DNA of 64,000 nucleotides from Caldifarciminota bacterium (GCA_030606335.1 JAUWGP010000008.1:1-64000), one strand, 5' to 3'. Numbered from the stretch's first letter, positions 1 through 10,277 are shown. Translations and numbers: made by a program. Notes: a model not told the origin generated them from the sequence alone.

Positions 1-31
1 ATTTGATGCGAGGTATAAGAAAGGAGGTTTT

Positions 32-3000
32 ATGAGGGGGAAGATATTGTTGGTATCAGCGGTCATAGCGTTGGTAGCATTTTCAGGAGTTCTTTTTGCT
101 ATGACAAGTGAGGAGGTTTCAAAACTCCCTTTGGAAGAGAGAATGAAATATGAGGAAGAGTTAAGGGCTGAAGATAATTTACCTCAATCGTATAGAGTCT
201 CTAATACTTCTGGTATTTCACAAATAGCGAGGAATCCTGCTGATATAACTTCAGAAGTGAGGATAAGGGAGGCTGTGATTGGGACACGTTCTGAATCTGA
301 GAAGGCTGTGTTAGTAGCTGAGGGTTTTGAGGGTGCCTGGCCACCTACAGGATGGAGTGTAATTCAGACAAATACTGATATAACCGGCCCGAGCCCTGGT
401 TACTGGACTCAGACCGATGGTTCACCAGGAGATGTAGGTGTTCACTCAGGTACATATAATGCTGGATTATGGTGGTCGTATTCTCATCAGGATGAATGGC
501 TTTTAACTCTGGATATTAATCTTACTGGTTCTGCCTCTGGTACATATTATGTATCATTCTGGACATATGGATACGAGGGTTCTACAAATTTTGACCACTA
601 TTATGTAAAGGCGTCAACTGATGGTGGAGCAAGCTGGGATGAGCTCTTGGATATGAGTGCGCTTCCAGGGAATGCTTGGAATTATTGGGCATATCCATAT
701 GTTATTGACCTTTCTGCATATGCAGGTCAGACCATTGAGCTTGCCTGGCATGCTGTGGATGGGCCGACCAATGATGGACTGTGGTATGTCTGGTTTATAG
801 ATGATATTGAGGTGGGTTATCCTGCAGAACATGATGTTGGTGTAACAGCGATATATGAACCTGTAGGCACATATCTACCTGATGTATCTGTTACCCCGAG
901 TATAGAGGTGGAGAACTTCGGTGGTAATGATGATACATTTGATGCAACATTCAAGATATTTGATGATACCGAGGCTGAGGTTTATACAGAGACTCAGTCT
1001 GTTACGGTTAATTCAGGAGCAACACAGACTGTGGACTTCACAGCATTTACAACTGCAATTGGTACATATACAACCTTAGCATACACAGAGCTTGTTGGAG
1101 ATGAGGAGCCTTCCAATGATACCCTTGAGGGTGCATTTGATGTGAGCATTGTCGTGCCAGAGGATACCATTAGCTTTCATGGTGCGTATGATAATAATGC
1201 AGTAGGACTCACAGCTGGTGGTACTTATGAGGCGGGAATAAGGATTACCCCTACAGAATTAGCAGGTTATGATGGATGGCAGATTGCATCTGTAATATTT
1301 TATCATCATGAAGCGGCGACACATACCTGTGCTGCGAAGATATACGAGGGTGGCACACCCACATTGCCTGGTGCCCTTATAACAGAGGAGCCCTATTCTG
1401 CTTCTGGTACAGGATGGCACAGGATATACCTGACAACCCCTGTAATGCTTGATACTGGTAATGATATATGGGTATCTGTTGAGGTAACACATGCAGCAGG
1501 TGAGTACCCGATAGGTGTAGATGCTGGTCCTGCTGTTCAGGGAAAGGGTGACTGGATATACTACTCTGGCGGATGGGAAGAGATGTGGCCTCTTGGTTTA
1601 GATTTAAACTGGATTTTAGGAGCAGTGGTGGAGTTAGGTATTCAGCTTGACCACGATGTTGCTGCCCTCTCTATTATTGAACCATCAGGAACCTATACAG
1701 CAGGCACAGTGGTTGCCCCCAAGACAAGGATAAAGAATTTAGGAATAAATGCAGAGACATTTGACACATATTTCAAGATTTATGATGGTGCCGAGGTTGA
1801 GATATATTCAGAGGTGATAAACACAACACTCTCACCCGGTGTTATTGATACACTCGTATTCCCCGACTTTACAGTAGAAGAGGGTTCATATGAGGCAATT
1901 TCCTATACCGACCTTGATATTGACGAAAATCCTGCAAATGATACAGCCACTTCAACATTTGGTGCAATAAGTTATGTAGAGGACTTTGAGTCCGGCGACT
2001 GGCCGCCCTATGGCTGGGAGACATATATGACTGGAGACGTAGCAAGCAACAACGGGTGGCAGTTATACTACTCAGGCGTTCCTGGAAGTTGGGGTGACCC
2101 TGGTCCTTATGAGGGGACTTATGGTGCCTGGCATGATGATGATAATGTTTCCAATAACTGTGAAGACTGGTTTGTTAGCCCTCTGTTTGAATTTGGTCCT
2201 GGTGCTAACCTATCGTTCTATCAATATCAATATTATGGGTCATACTATGAGTATCATGGACTGTGGGTATCAACAGGAAGCCCGGACCCTGCAGATGGAG
2301 ATTTTGTCGAGGTAGAAGTGATACCTGCTGGTTCAGGAGCCTGGACATTATATGGGCCCATTGATCTATCAGCATATAGTGGTCTATCAGGATATGTAGC
2401 TATTAAATATGAGGGTGATTTTGCAGACGAGTGGTATATTGATTATATTATGGGAACCGGGATTTCTGTGATTGTTCCTGAGCACGACGTCGAAGTAAAC
2501 GCCATCATCTCACCGGCTGCAGGAGCTATTGATGGTGATATTATTACTCCCCAGGTAGTGGTTGTAAACAGGGGTAATACACAGGAGACATTTCCGGTCA
2601 GTTTTGAGATGTTTGAGAATGGCAGCAGCATATATTATGATGATGTAAGTGTAATTGTTGGACCGAATGTATGGGATACAGTAGCATTTACTACATGGCT
2701 TGCCATTGAGGGTACCTATACTGCTACTGCTATAGCAACCTGTCCAGGAGATGTCAATCCATATAACGACACACTAAATATAGCATTCTCAGTCTACGGC
2801 TGGTATGAGGGTTTTGACCAAACGGATGGTGGGTTTGATGCATATAATGAAAGCGGTTCGATAGGCTGGCAGTGGGGTGCTCCAACATCCGGTCCTGGTG
2901 CTGCCCATTCTGGCGAGAATCTCTGGGCAACAGTTTTAGCTGACGACTACGAAGTCGACTCCGATTACAGACTTGAAAGAGATTTCTATGCACTCTCTGA

Positions 3001-3988
3001 TAATCCTGTCCTTTCCTTCTGGCTGTGGTATGATACAGAAGCAAATTATGACGGTGGTAATGTGAAGATATCGACCGATGGAGGGAATACCTGGACTGTC
3101 ATCGCACCCACAAGGGGATATGATGGTGTGGCGAACTCTTCTAACCCACTTTATCCAGAGTCCATATTCACAGGTCATGTCCAGGGATACTGGGAACTTG
3201 TCGATTTCGACCTTGCCGATTGTGTGTATGAGGGCGATATATTCTATATAAGATGGCATCTTGGTTCTGATGTCTCTGTTCAGTATCCTGGTATGTATGT
3301 TGATGACGTGTCAGGTTCAGGTCTTACAGGATATATGCCCTATGATACATGGGTTAATAGTATATGTTCTGAGCCTGGATTTGATGAGATACAGCCGGGG
3401 CAAGCAGTCCATCTATGTGCCGTAGTTGAGAACAACCCGATTGGTCCTGTAGCGAATTTCAGGGTATATATGAAGGTAATTAATTCTGAAGGTAACATAG
3501 TCTATTCGAGTTCCGAAGATGTAAGAAACCTTGAGCCGCGTGGCGTAAGGACTGTCTGGTTCTCAACGGACTGGGTGCCTGCAGAGGATACTTATACGTT
3601 GCGAGCATTCATACAGAATGCATTTGAACCGCCAATTCTTTATGGTAATAATGTGATGGAGATCGAGGTCACAGTTGGTGGAGGAAAGATGGCTGTTGAT
3701 GAGGCACCGGAGGTATACTTCCTTTCTCAGAGTTATCCGAATCCTGCCATGGACAGAGCGAGTATTTCATACGGACTTCCAAAAGTCTCAAGAGTTGATT
3801 TGATGGTATACGATATAACAGGAAGGGTAGTAAAGACGCTAGCAAGTGGAGAAGAGACAGCAGGATATAAGAGTGCTGATTGGAACCTCACGGATGAGGC
3901 AGGTAACAGGGTTGCAAGAGGCATATACTTCTATAAACTCTCTGCTGGTGACTTCAAGGCAACAAAGAAACTTGTCGTTATAGAATAG
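32..3988 (+). CDS. Large secreted multidomain protein with C-terminal type IX-like sorting domain
   Basis: 1318 aa. A strong SD (aaggagg) lies 4 bases before the ATG, and residues 1-24 form a signal peptide. The body alternates two module types. Jelly-roll 'choice-of-anchor J'/MAM-like domains start with an EGFEG or EDFES plus GW motif (about residues 98-262, 648-810, 923-1105). CARDB-like Ig domains start with HDVGV-type motifs and contain PSNDT or PANDT (about 266-375, 539-645, 816-920). The last 90 residues, from YPNPAMDRASISYGLP to the end, match the FlgD-Ig/Por secretion tail with the typical VYDITGR and GIYFYKL motifs. It is therefore probably exported and surface-anchored or released. 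No catalytic motif is visible, so a structural, adhesive or binding role is inferred. The tail is nearly identical to that of the next gene. Confidence 0.8.
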   Translation: MRGKILLVSAVIALVAFSGVLFAMTSEEVSKLPLEERMKYEEELRAEDNLPQSYRVSNTSGISQIARNPADITSEVRIREAVIGTRSESEKAVLVAEGFEGAWPPTGWSVIQTNTDITGPSPGYWTQTDGSPGDVGVHSGTYNAGLWWSYSHQDEWLLTLDINLTGSASGTYYVSFWTYGYEGSTNFDHYYVKASTDGGASWDELLDMSALPGNAWNYWAYPYVIDLSAYAGQTIELAWHAVDGPTNDGLWYVWFIDDIEVGYPAEHDVGVTAIYEPVGTYLPDVSVTPSIEVENFGGNDDTFDATFKIFDDTEAEVYTETQSVTVNSGATQTVDFTAFTTAIGTYTTLAYTELVGDEEPSNDTLEGAFDVSIVVPEDTISFHGAYDNNAVGLTAGGTYEAGIRITPTELAGYDGWQIASVIFYHHEAATHTCAAKIYEGGTPTLPGALITEEPYSASGTGWHRIYLTTPVMLDTGNDIWVSVEVTHAAGEYPIGVDAGPAVQGKGDWIYYSGGWEEMWPLGLDLNWILGAVVELGIQLDHDVAALSIIEPSGTYTAGTVVAPKTRIKNLGINAETFDTYFKIYDGAEVEIYSEVINTTLSPGVIDTLVFPDFTVEEGSYEAISYTDLDIDENPANDTATSTFGAISYVEDFESGDWPPYGWETYMTGDVASNNGWQLYYSGVPGSWGDPGPYEGTYGAWHDDDNVSNNCEDWFVSPLFEFGPGANLSFYQYQYYGSYYEYHGLWVSTGSPDPADGDFVEVEVIPAGSGAWTLYGPIDLSAYSGLSGYVAIKYEGDFADEWYIDYIMGTGISVIVPEHDVEVNAIISPAAGAIDGDIITPQVVVVNRGNTQETFPVSFEMFENGSSIYYDDVSVIVGPNVWDTVAFTTWLAIEGTYTATAIATCPGDVNPYNDTLNIAFSVYGWYEGFDQTDGGFDAYNESGSIGWQWGAPTSGPGAAHSGENLWATVLADDYEVDSDYRLERDFYALSDNPVLSFWLWYDTEANYDGGNVKISTDGGNTWTVIAPTRGYDGVANSSNPLYPESIFTGHVQGYWELVDFDLADCVYEGDIFYIRWHLGSDVSVQYPGMYVDDVSGSGLTGYMPYDTWVNSICSEPGFDEIQPGQAVHLCAVVENNPIGPVANFRVYMKVINSEGNIVYSSSEDVRNLEPRGVRTVWFSTDWVPAEDTYTLRAFIQNAFEPPILYGNNVMEIEVTVGGGKMAVDEAPEVYFLSQSYPNPAMDRASISYGLPKVSRVDLMVYDITGRVVKTLASGEETAGYKSADWNLTDEAGNRVARGIYFYKLSAGDFKATKKLVVIE

Positions 3989-3998
3989 TATTCAAAAA

Positions 3999-4040
3999 GG
4001 GTGGCAGGATATACTCCTGCCACCCAGTTCATTTTCGTTT
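3999..4040 (+). terminator. Intrinsic terminator after the first secreted protein gene
   Basis: A perfect 10-bp stem, GGGTGGCAGG (3999-4008) and CCTGCCACCC (4016-4025), with a 7-base loop starts 11 bases after the stop codon. The following run is only moderately T-rich. The geometry matches the terminators after the next two genes. Confidence 0.8.
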
Positions 4041-4070
4041 TGCAAAAACCTAAACTTGCTAATAATATAG

Positions 4071-4118
4071 GGACAGGTTCGAAGGTTTTTCCATATAGAA
4101 TATTATGGCTACCTGTCC
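4071..4118 (+). promoter_or_regulatory. Long-loop hairpin upstream of the second secreted protein gene
   Basis: GGACAGGT (4071-4078) pairs perfectly with ACCTGTCC (4111-4118) across a 32-base AT-rich loop, and a T6 run follows shortly. It sits about 60 bases before the start of the next gene. It could be a repeat remnant or a leader structure; the sequence does not decide. Confidence 0.35.
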
Positions 4119-4176
4119 GATAGTTTTTTGTGGTTTAAGTTTTTAATATTAAACAGAGGCTATAAAAGGAGGTATT

Positions 4177-6882
4177 ATGAAGAAGGTGGGTGCAGTAGCC
4201 CTGATAGCAGTGTTAGCCATCTCATCTCTTCTTGCTGCAAATATGACCAGGGAAGAGAAGATGGCAATGGATGTTAATATTCCAGGGACACCTGAGTATG
4301 CCCTGGGAGTGAAGTACGTAGACCCAAAGGTTGAGACCTGGACAGACCTTTTAACAGAGGACTTCGAGTCTGGAACAATGCCCGTAGGTTGGACCGTCAT
4401 AGACTATAATAGTGATGGTTATATGTGGGAGGTAGGATATGATGGATTTTATGCACCTCCTGATTGCGGTTCCTACTTTGCCTTCTATGACGATGATGCA
4501 GCAGGAGTGACTCCTATTACAATTGAGCAAATGATACTTCCAGCAGTTGCAATACCTTCAGGAGCTCTCAATTTGAGGATGACATATACATATTGCTTTG
4601 AGGAATATGGTGGAGCGCCATTTGAGTGTGGTTACGTACATGCAAAGTTCTTTGTGGGTGGTTCCTGGAACCCATGGTCTAACCTTGTGACCTATAGTTC
4701 AGACCTGTATGATTATGACACACTTGATATGACCTTATATCTTCCTGCCGACAGTGTTAGGATAAAGTTTAGTTACTGGGATAACAACCAGTGGGCATGG
4801 GGTTTTGGTGTTGACAACATCGTTTTATCCTATTATTCTGATGTTCCAGGACCAAGGCTGTCTGAGGGCTTCGAATCAATCAATGTTCCTCCAAACTGGA
4901 CTGTGTTAGATGAGGACGCTGATGGTTACGGATGGCAAGCATACTATTCAAGCCTGTATGCCCATTCCGGTGATTATTCCTTTGCCTGTCGCTTTAATAG
5001 CTGGGGTAACGATGACTGGCTCATCACACCACTGCTCCATGTAGGACCAGCTCCTGATTCGTTTTGCTTCTGGGCATGTTCACATTCTTCTACTTATCTT
5101 GAGACCTTTGAGGTGTGGTTGTCGACGACCGGGAATTCTGTAGGTGACTTTACAAATCTTCTTGGTACTGAAGTGGACATACCAGAAGATTATATCTTGT
5201 ATAGTTATAATCTCGATGCCTACTCAGGTCAGGATATCTACATTGCTATAAGGTGTATATCCGATGATATGTTATATCTCCATGTGGATGACGTTGATGG
5301 ACCAGAGATACATATTACACATCCAACAACAGGTATTGTCATAAACGAGATAATGCAGAATCCTAATCAGGTATGGGATTCTAAGGGCGAGTGGTTTGAG
5401 CTCTACAACGAGACCGCGGTTGATGTAGATATGAACGGATGGGTCATATTGGATAGGGACTTTGATTACCATTTAATAAATAACGGTGCTCCGCTTATTC
5501 TGCCTGCATATGGATTCCTTGTTCTTGGAAGAAATGCAAACCCAGCAGAGAATGGGGGATACACCTGTGATTATGAGTATTCAGACTTTTATCTTGGGAA
5601 TTCTGGTGATGAGGTAGTTCTCGTGAATCCTGATGGTGTTGTGGTTGACTCCGTCTATTACGACGGTGGTCCTGAGTTCCCGGACCCAACTGGTGCATCT
5701 ATGGAACTTAACGACCCGACACTGGACAATATGGTCGGTGCAAACTGGCATACTGCATATTTCCCTTATGGTGATGGCGACTATGGAACTCCTGGTGAGA
5801 GAAACTGTCCGCCAGATCCATATGAACCGAATAATAACCTTGGAGAGGCATTCCCAATAGACAGTGGAGATGTTTTCACAGATTGCTGGATATATCCACC
5901 AAAGCCATATAAAGAAACGGGTGACCTCGACTATTTCACATTTGATGGTAATTATGGAGATTCTGTCCATATCTATGCTATACCCCTTAATGAAGACACA
6001 CTTGACCATGCAGTGGCGCTTATGGATGGTGGTGGTAATGTTATAGCGAGAGTAGATGCTGGTTGGTCTGGTGACCCAGAAATCTTACATGCACAACTTC
6101 CAGGGGGAGGCACCTTTTATATTCTCGTTGCCTATTGGCAGGACGTTCCATACTCCAAAAAGGATGTAAAAACAGTTTACAGAGAGGGTCCATACAGTAT
6201 CGAATTTATCAAAACTCCTCCTCATTATGCAGATTACGATGCCTCAGTAGGTGGTGCCCCGAATGAGGGAGACCCCAATATAGTAAATGATACGCTGGTA
6301 GCACCATGTATCCTGGATGCATTCATAGATGTTTATAACAATGGGACACCTGGTGGACCTGCAATTTCGTTTGCTGTCTATTACAAGCTATTCGATGGAA
6401 ATGGTGACATGGTTGCATCCAAGTGTGAGCATGTATGGGATATTGAGGCACAGGAGCACAGGATGATATATTTCCAGGCTGGTATTCCCATTATACATGC
6501 AGGTACCTATACTGCTGCGGTTACCATACAAACGGCATTTACAGACCCAAATCCAGGTAATAATGTAGCGAACAGGACATTTACGGTTGTCGGTGGTGTC
6601 AAGATGGGTGCCGAGGAGATACCCAAGGTATTTGCACTGCGTGGATGCGAACCGAATCCTATTAAAGGGGATGCTATAATAAGTTACCAGATTCCAAGGG
6701 ATGTAGATGTTACTCTTAAGGTATACGATTCCTCTGGTAGACTAATTAGCGCACTCGTTGATGGGTCTCAGAGTGCAGGATATTATAACGTTGAATGGAA
6801 ACCACCACATGCAGGCATATACTTCTACAAGCTCTCTGCTGGTGACTTCAAGGCGACCAAGAAATTAATTGTTGTTGAATAA
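4177..6882 (+). CDS. Secreted protein with J domains, lamin-tail domain, PPC-like domain and sorting tail
   Basis: 901 aa, strong SD (aaaggagg) and a clear signal peptide (MKKVGAVALIAVLAISSLLA). Two choice-of-anchor J domains (about 56-220 and 229-385) are followed by a lamin-tail domain (LTD, about 386-545; INEIMQNP, GEWFELYN, GWVILD, GDYGTPGERN). Next come a PPC-like beta-sandwich (about 548-690; DPYEPNNNLGEA), a CARDB-like segment and a C-terminal FlgD-Ig sorting domain (about 815-901; EPNPIKGDAIISYQIP, VYDSSGR, GIYFYKLSAGDFKATKK). LTDs are often found in extracellular nucleases and adhesins, but no nuclease domain is visible here. It is a paralogue of the following gene with the same module order from the LTD onward. 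Confidence 0.85.
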   Translation: MKKVGAVALIAVLAISSLLAANMTREEKMAMDVNIPGTPEYALGVKYVDPKVETWTDLLTEDFESGTMPVGWTVIDYNSDGYMWEVGYDGFYAPPDCGSYFAFYDDDAAGVTPITIEQMILPAVAIPSGALNLRMTYTYCFEEYGGAPFECGYVHAKFFVGGSWNPWSNLVTYSSDLYDYDTLDMTLYLPADSVRIKFSYWDNNQWAWGFGVDNIVLSYYSDVPGPRLSEGFESINVPPNWTVLDEDADGYGWQAYYSSLYAHSGDYSFACRFNSWGNDDWLITPLLHVGPAPDSFCFWACSHSSTYLETFEVWLSTTGNSVGDFTNLLGTEVDIPEDYILYSYNLDAYSGQDIYIAIRCISDDMLYLHVDDVDGPEIHITHPTTGIVINEIMQNPNQVWDSKGEWFELYNETAVDVDMNGWVILDRDFDYHLINNGAPLILPAYGFLVLGRNANPAENGGYTCDYEYSDFYLGNSGDEVVLVNPDGVVVDSVYYDGGPEFPDPTGASMELNDPTLDNMVGANWHTAYFPYGDGDYGTPGERNCPPDPYEPNNNLGEAFPIDSGDVFTDCWIYPPKPYKETGDLDYFTFDGNYGDSVHIYAIPLNEDTLDHAVALMDGGGNVIARVDAGWSGDPEILHAQLPGGGTFYILVAYWQDVPYSKKDVKTVYREGPYSIEFIKTPPHYADYDASVGGAPNEGDPNIVNDTLVAPCILDAFIDVYNNGTPGGPAISFAVYYKLFDGNGDMVASKCEHVWDIEAQEHRMIYFQAGIPIIHAGTYTAAVTIQTAFTDPNPGNNVANRTFTVVGGVKMGAEEIPKVFALRGCEPNPIKGDAIISYQIPRDVDVTLKVYDSSGRLISALVDGSQSAGYYNVEWKPPHAGIYFYKLSAGDFKATKKLIVVE

Positions 6883-6891
6883 ATAAGATAA

Positions 6892-6927
6892 TAGTGGGAG
6901 GGGTAATACTCCTCCCACTACCTTTTA
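6892..6927 (+). terminator. Intrinsic terminator
   Basis: A 10-bp perfect stem, TAGTGGGAGG (6892-6901) and CCTCCCACTA (6911-6920), with a 9-base loop is followed by CCTTTT. It lies between the stop codon at 6882 and the SD of the next gene, so each secreted gene looks separately terminated. Confidence 0.8.
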
Positions 6928-6944
6928 TAACAAAGGAGGTCAGA

Positions 6945-9900
6945 ATGAAAAAAGTGAGTGCCGCTTTTCTTGTTCTTATACTGGTTGCTTTTACCCTTTC
7001 TGCAGCAGATATTGGTGCGGATAAAGTAGAGGGACCTGTAAGGATGGAGTTAAATTATACCCAGAAACTCGAACCTGATAGAGCAACATGGCAGTCAGGA
7101 GTGTGGTCAGGAACTGGTTGGATCTATTGGGATTATGCACTTTACAATTATTGTAAATCTCAGGTAATATACCATTCGGACTGGATGATGGATTACCCGT
7201 GTGATATCAGTAAAATTGGCTTCTATAGTTTTGCCAACAGTCCAACCCGTTATCTCAAGATATTTATTGGAACCACAACAGAGACATCATTTGATGGAAC
7301 GGGTTTCCTCCCCAATCCCCCTTTTCTTATGTTTGAGGGAGATGTTAGTTGGTTAGATGGTGGTGTTACAGAGATTACACTGGATACATCATTTACTTAC
7401 GACGGAGTATCCAATCTTCTTCTGGTGATTGAGGACTGGACAGGTACCTGGGAATCATCACATTTTATCTTGGGAGATAATAGTTCCAGTTCTGTCAATG
7501 TGACTGCGTTTGGTTATTGGGATTATATAGATCCAGATTATTTAACACCCGATGATGGATCCTATGGTGGTTATTATATCGAGTTTCCAGTAACATACTG
7601 GAGTTATTTGTTGGCAGGTCATGATGTGGGTGTTACATCTATACTGGCACCAACAGGAATGTATAGCATTGGAGAGACAGTGACACCAAAGGCGATTGTA
7701 AAGAATTTCAGGGATGAGGTAGAAACCTTTGATGTTACCTACAACATATACGACTATGAGACGAGGGCGCTCATATATACAGATACAGAGTCTGTTGACA
7801 CCCTCGACCCCGGAGAAATACGGACGGTGAATTTCTCCCCCGACATAGGTACCAGTCAGGGAGCCTTTACCACAGAGGTGTTTACCGCACTTATCGGTGA
7901 CGAAGACCCATCCAATGATACACTCTGGGGTTCGTATTATGCCTCTATGTGTACACCAGTAGTAGTTTTTTATGAGGATTTCTCTGAAGGAGACCCTCCA
8001 TGTGGATGGACAGTAAATGATCTTGCTGGATCGGGTTGGCCATGGACTACTACTAATCCTGGAGGAAGGTCCCCCGAAGGTGGTTGTGTTGAACCCTTTA
8101 TGATAGCAGATGATGACGAAGCAGGATCAGGCGTTGATGTAGAAACGGAGCTTATATCCCCATCTATAGACTGTTCTGGTTACTCTAAACTCAATTTAAG
8201 CTTCAGCTCGTATTTTCATAGTTACTCCTGGTACGATGATTACGGAGATGTAGATATATCTGTAGATGGTGGTGTTACCTGGATCAATATCCTGCATTTT
8301 GTTGGAGGCAATTTCTATGCTGTGAGTGATGAGGATATTTCATCCATAGCAGGTGGTGAATCTGATGTCAGATTAAGGTTTTACTTTAATGATGCTGGAG
8401 AGTGGGGCTACTACTGGATGATTGATAATGTGACTATAGAGGGTGAACCGCAGTGTCCTGTTATAACCGAGATAATGAATAATCCGAGGAAGGTTTATGA
8501 CAGTGAAGGAGAATGGTTTGAGATATACAACCCATCTGCAGAACCAATAGATATCAATGGCTGGGTAATCAGGGATGCAGGTACTGACTATCATGTGATA
8601 GATGTGGGCGATGATACTGTGAAGCAGGAGCTTATCATACCAGCAGGTGGTTATGTGGTTCTGGGTCGCAATGCAGACTTTGCTACGAATGGTGGATACA
8701 CTTGCGATTATCAGTACTCAGATTTTTACCTCAGCAACACAGGAGATGAGATAATTCTTGAATACTACGGTGTTATTATAGACAGTGTATACTACCATCA
8801 AGATGACCCTGATTGGTACGACCCTAATGGAGCATCTGCTGAGCTGTGGGACCCTGGACTTGATAATATGGACCTCACGAACTGGGACCTTGCCTATCAG
8901 GTCTATGGAGATGGTGACCACGGAACACCTGGAGCAGAGAACCATACAGCAGTAGACCCTCACGAACCCAATGATAATTTATTTGAAGCTACAGAGGTTG
9001 ATAGTGGCACAAATTTTGAGGACTGTTATATACATAAAGACCTACCAAGAGGGAAGTGGTATGGTGACCTTGATTACTATAAATTGAGCGGGGAAGCTGC
9101 AGGTTCTCTCTATGTGGATGTGCTTGAAGATGATGGTCCTGGTGGTTGGCTTGACTGTGCCATCGCTCTTCTTGATTCAGCAGGTAATATTATTGCAAGG
9201 GTTGATGCAGGTTATCTCAATGAGTATCTTGCCTGTGATTTCCCATACACTGGTGACTATTATGTACTCATAGCATATGGATATGATGTGCCAGAACCGA
9301 ATTCTCCTAAGAATGGGTATGAGTATAATCAGTACTGTGTGGGCCCATACTACGTGAGCTTTGACATTATTCCTGCTAAGATGTATCCATACGATGCAGG
9401 ATGCTGTGGAATACCAAATCAGGGAGACCCGGACATTGTTAATGATACACTCGTATGCCCGGATGTTTATAATGCATATATCTGCGTCTTTAACAATGCA
9501 CCATCTGATGCCCCGGCAATCTCATTTGTTGTATACTATAAGCTGTTTGACGGGGATGGAAATATAATCGGTTCCAAGGCTGAAAATATATGGGATTTGG
9601 AACCACAGGATAGTGTTCTGGTTTATTTCCAGGGTGGTATTCCTATTCTATATCCTGGTTTATATACTGCTGCAGTTACTATAGAAACAGCCTTTGAGGA
9701 CCCCAATCTCGAGAATAATTATGCAATGAGGGAGATTACTGTCGTCGAAGGTGTCAAGATGGGTGTTGAGGAGATACCCAAGGTATTTGCACTGAGCGGA
9801 TGCGAACCAAACCCTGTTAGAGGTGATGCCGTGATAAGATACCAGATTCCGAAGAATGTCGATGTGACGCTGAAGGTATATGACTCATCAGGTAGACTTG

Positions 9901-10037
9901 TAAGCACGGTTGTTGACGAGACTCAAAACGCAGGGTTCTATAATATTGGCTGGAGTCCACCACACGCAGGTGTCTACTTCGCCAAGCTCACTGCAGGTGA
10001 CTTTAGAGCAACAAAGCGAATTTTGGCGATAAGATAG
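6945..10037 (+). CDS. Secreted protein with lamin-tail, PPC-like and sorting domains; paralogue of the preceding gene
   Basis: 1030 aa from the ATG at 6945, chosen because an SD (aaaggagg, 6932-6939) and a signal peptide (MKKVSAAFLVLILVAFTLSA) sit there; a longer frame from 6894 would include the terminator. After an N-terminal region of unknown fold there is a CARDB-like domain (about 226-340), a choice-of-anchor J domain (about 341-500), an LTD (about 505-668; ITEIMNNP, GEWFEIYN, GWVIRD), a PPC-like domain from about 671 (DPHEPNDN) and a CARDB-like domain. A sorting tail (about 942-1030; EPNPVRGDAVIRYQIP, VYDSSGRLV) ends in FRATKRILAIR. It shares about 500 C-terminal residues of architecture with the upstream gene, so tandem duplication is the likely origin. 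Confidence 0.85.
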   Translation: MKKVSAAFLVLILVAFTLSAADIGADKVEGPVRMELNYTQKLEPDRATWQSGVWSGTGWIYWDYALYNYCKSQVIYHSDWMMDYPCDISKIGFYSFANSPTRYLKIFIGTTTETSFDGTGFLPNPPFLMFEGDVSWLDGGVTEITLDTSFTYDGVSNLLLVIEDWTGTWESSHFILGDNSSSSVNVTAFGYWDYIDPDYLTPDDGSYGGYYIEFPVTYWSYLLAGHDVGVTSILAPTGMYSIGETVTPKAIVKNFRDEVETFDVTYNIYDYETRALIYTDTESVDTLDPGEIRTVNFSPDIGTSQGAFTTEVFTALIGDEDPSNDTLWGSYYASMCTPVVVFYEDFSEGDPPCGWTVNDLAGSGWPWTTTNPGGRSPEGGCVEPFMIADDDEAGSGVDVETELISPSIDCSGYSKLNLSFSSYFHSYSWYDDYGDVDISVDGGVTWINILHFVGGNFYAVSDEDISSIAGGESDVRLRFYFNDAGEWGYYWMIDNVTIEGEPQCPVITEIMNNPRKVYDSEGEWFEIYNPSAEPIDINGWVIRDAGTDYHVIDVGDDTVKQELIIPAGGYVVLGRNADFATNGGYTCDYQYSDFYLSNTGDEIILEYYGVIIDSVYYHQDDPDWYDPNGASAELWDPGLDNMDLTNWDLAYQVYGDGDHGTPGAENHTAVDPHEPNDNLFEATEVDSGTNFEDCYIHKDLPRGKWYGDLDYYKLSGEAAGSLYVDVLEDDGPGGWLDCAIALLDSAGNIIARVDAGYLNEYLACDFPYTGDYYVLIAYGYDVPEPNSPKNGYEYNQYCVGPYYVSFDIIPAKMYPYDAGCCGIPNQGDPDIVNDTLVCPDVYNAYICVFNNAPSDAPAISFVVYYKLFDGDGNIIGSKAENIWDLEPQDSVLVYFQGGIPILYPGLYTAAVTIETAFEDPNLENNYAMREITVVEGVKMGVEEIPKVFALSGCEPNPVRGDAVIRYQIPKNVDVTLKVYDSSGRLVSTVVDETQNAGFYNIGWSPPHAGVYFAKLTAGDFRATKRILAIR

Positions 10038-10046
10038 GAAGCAAGT

Positions 10047-10083
10047 AAAGGGATGGCAGTGACTACTGCCATCCCTTTTTACT
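10047..10083 (+). terminator. Strong intrinsic terminator
   Basis: A perfect 14-bp stem (10047-10060 with 10065-10078) and GACT tetraloop, followed by T-rich sequence, begins 10 bases after the stop codon at 10037. Confidence 0.9.
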
Positions 10084-10088
10084 TTTTT

Positions 10089-10175
10089 GTGCAATGTAGG
10101 GAAAGGGCTCGTCCCTGTCAGATACACGGACAACCACAAGGGTTGTCCCTACAACATCTGTTCCACAACAATGTA
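10089..10175 (+). repeat. REPIN-type palindromic repeat, copy 1
   Basis: An 87-base unit built from two REP-like hairpins in inverted orientation. The left half carries TGTAGGGA and a GGGCTCGTCCC hairpin; the right half carries GGACAACC, loop ACAAG, GGTTGTCC and ends in TCCCTACA, the reverse complement of the left end. It is identical to copy 2, which lies 10 bases downstream, and related to elements inside and after the adjacent transposase gene. Confidence 0.85.
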
Positions 10176-10185
10176 TCCGAAACTC

Positions 10186-10272
10186 GTGCAATGTAGGGAA
10201 AGGGCTCGTCCCTGTCAGATACACGGACAACCACAAGGGTTGTCCCTACAACATCTGTTCCACAACAATGTA
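10186..10272 (+). repeat. REPIN-type palindromic repeat, copy 2
   Basis: A base-for-base repeat of 10089-10175 at a 97-base offset, ending 5 bases before the start codon of the RAYT transposase. The tandem arrangement suggests recent duplication or slippage. Confidence 0.85.
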
Positions 10273-10277
10273 CGGTA

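Noticed and set aside
6894..6944. Upstream extension of the third secreted protein
   Set aside because: It runs through the terminator stem and lacks an SD; the signal peptide begins at 6945.
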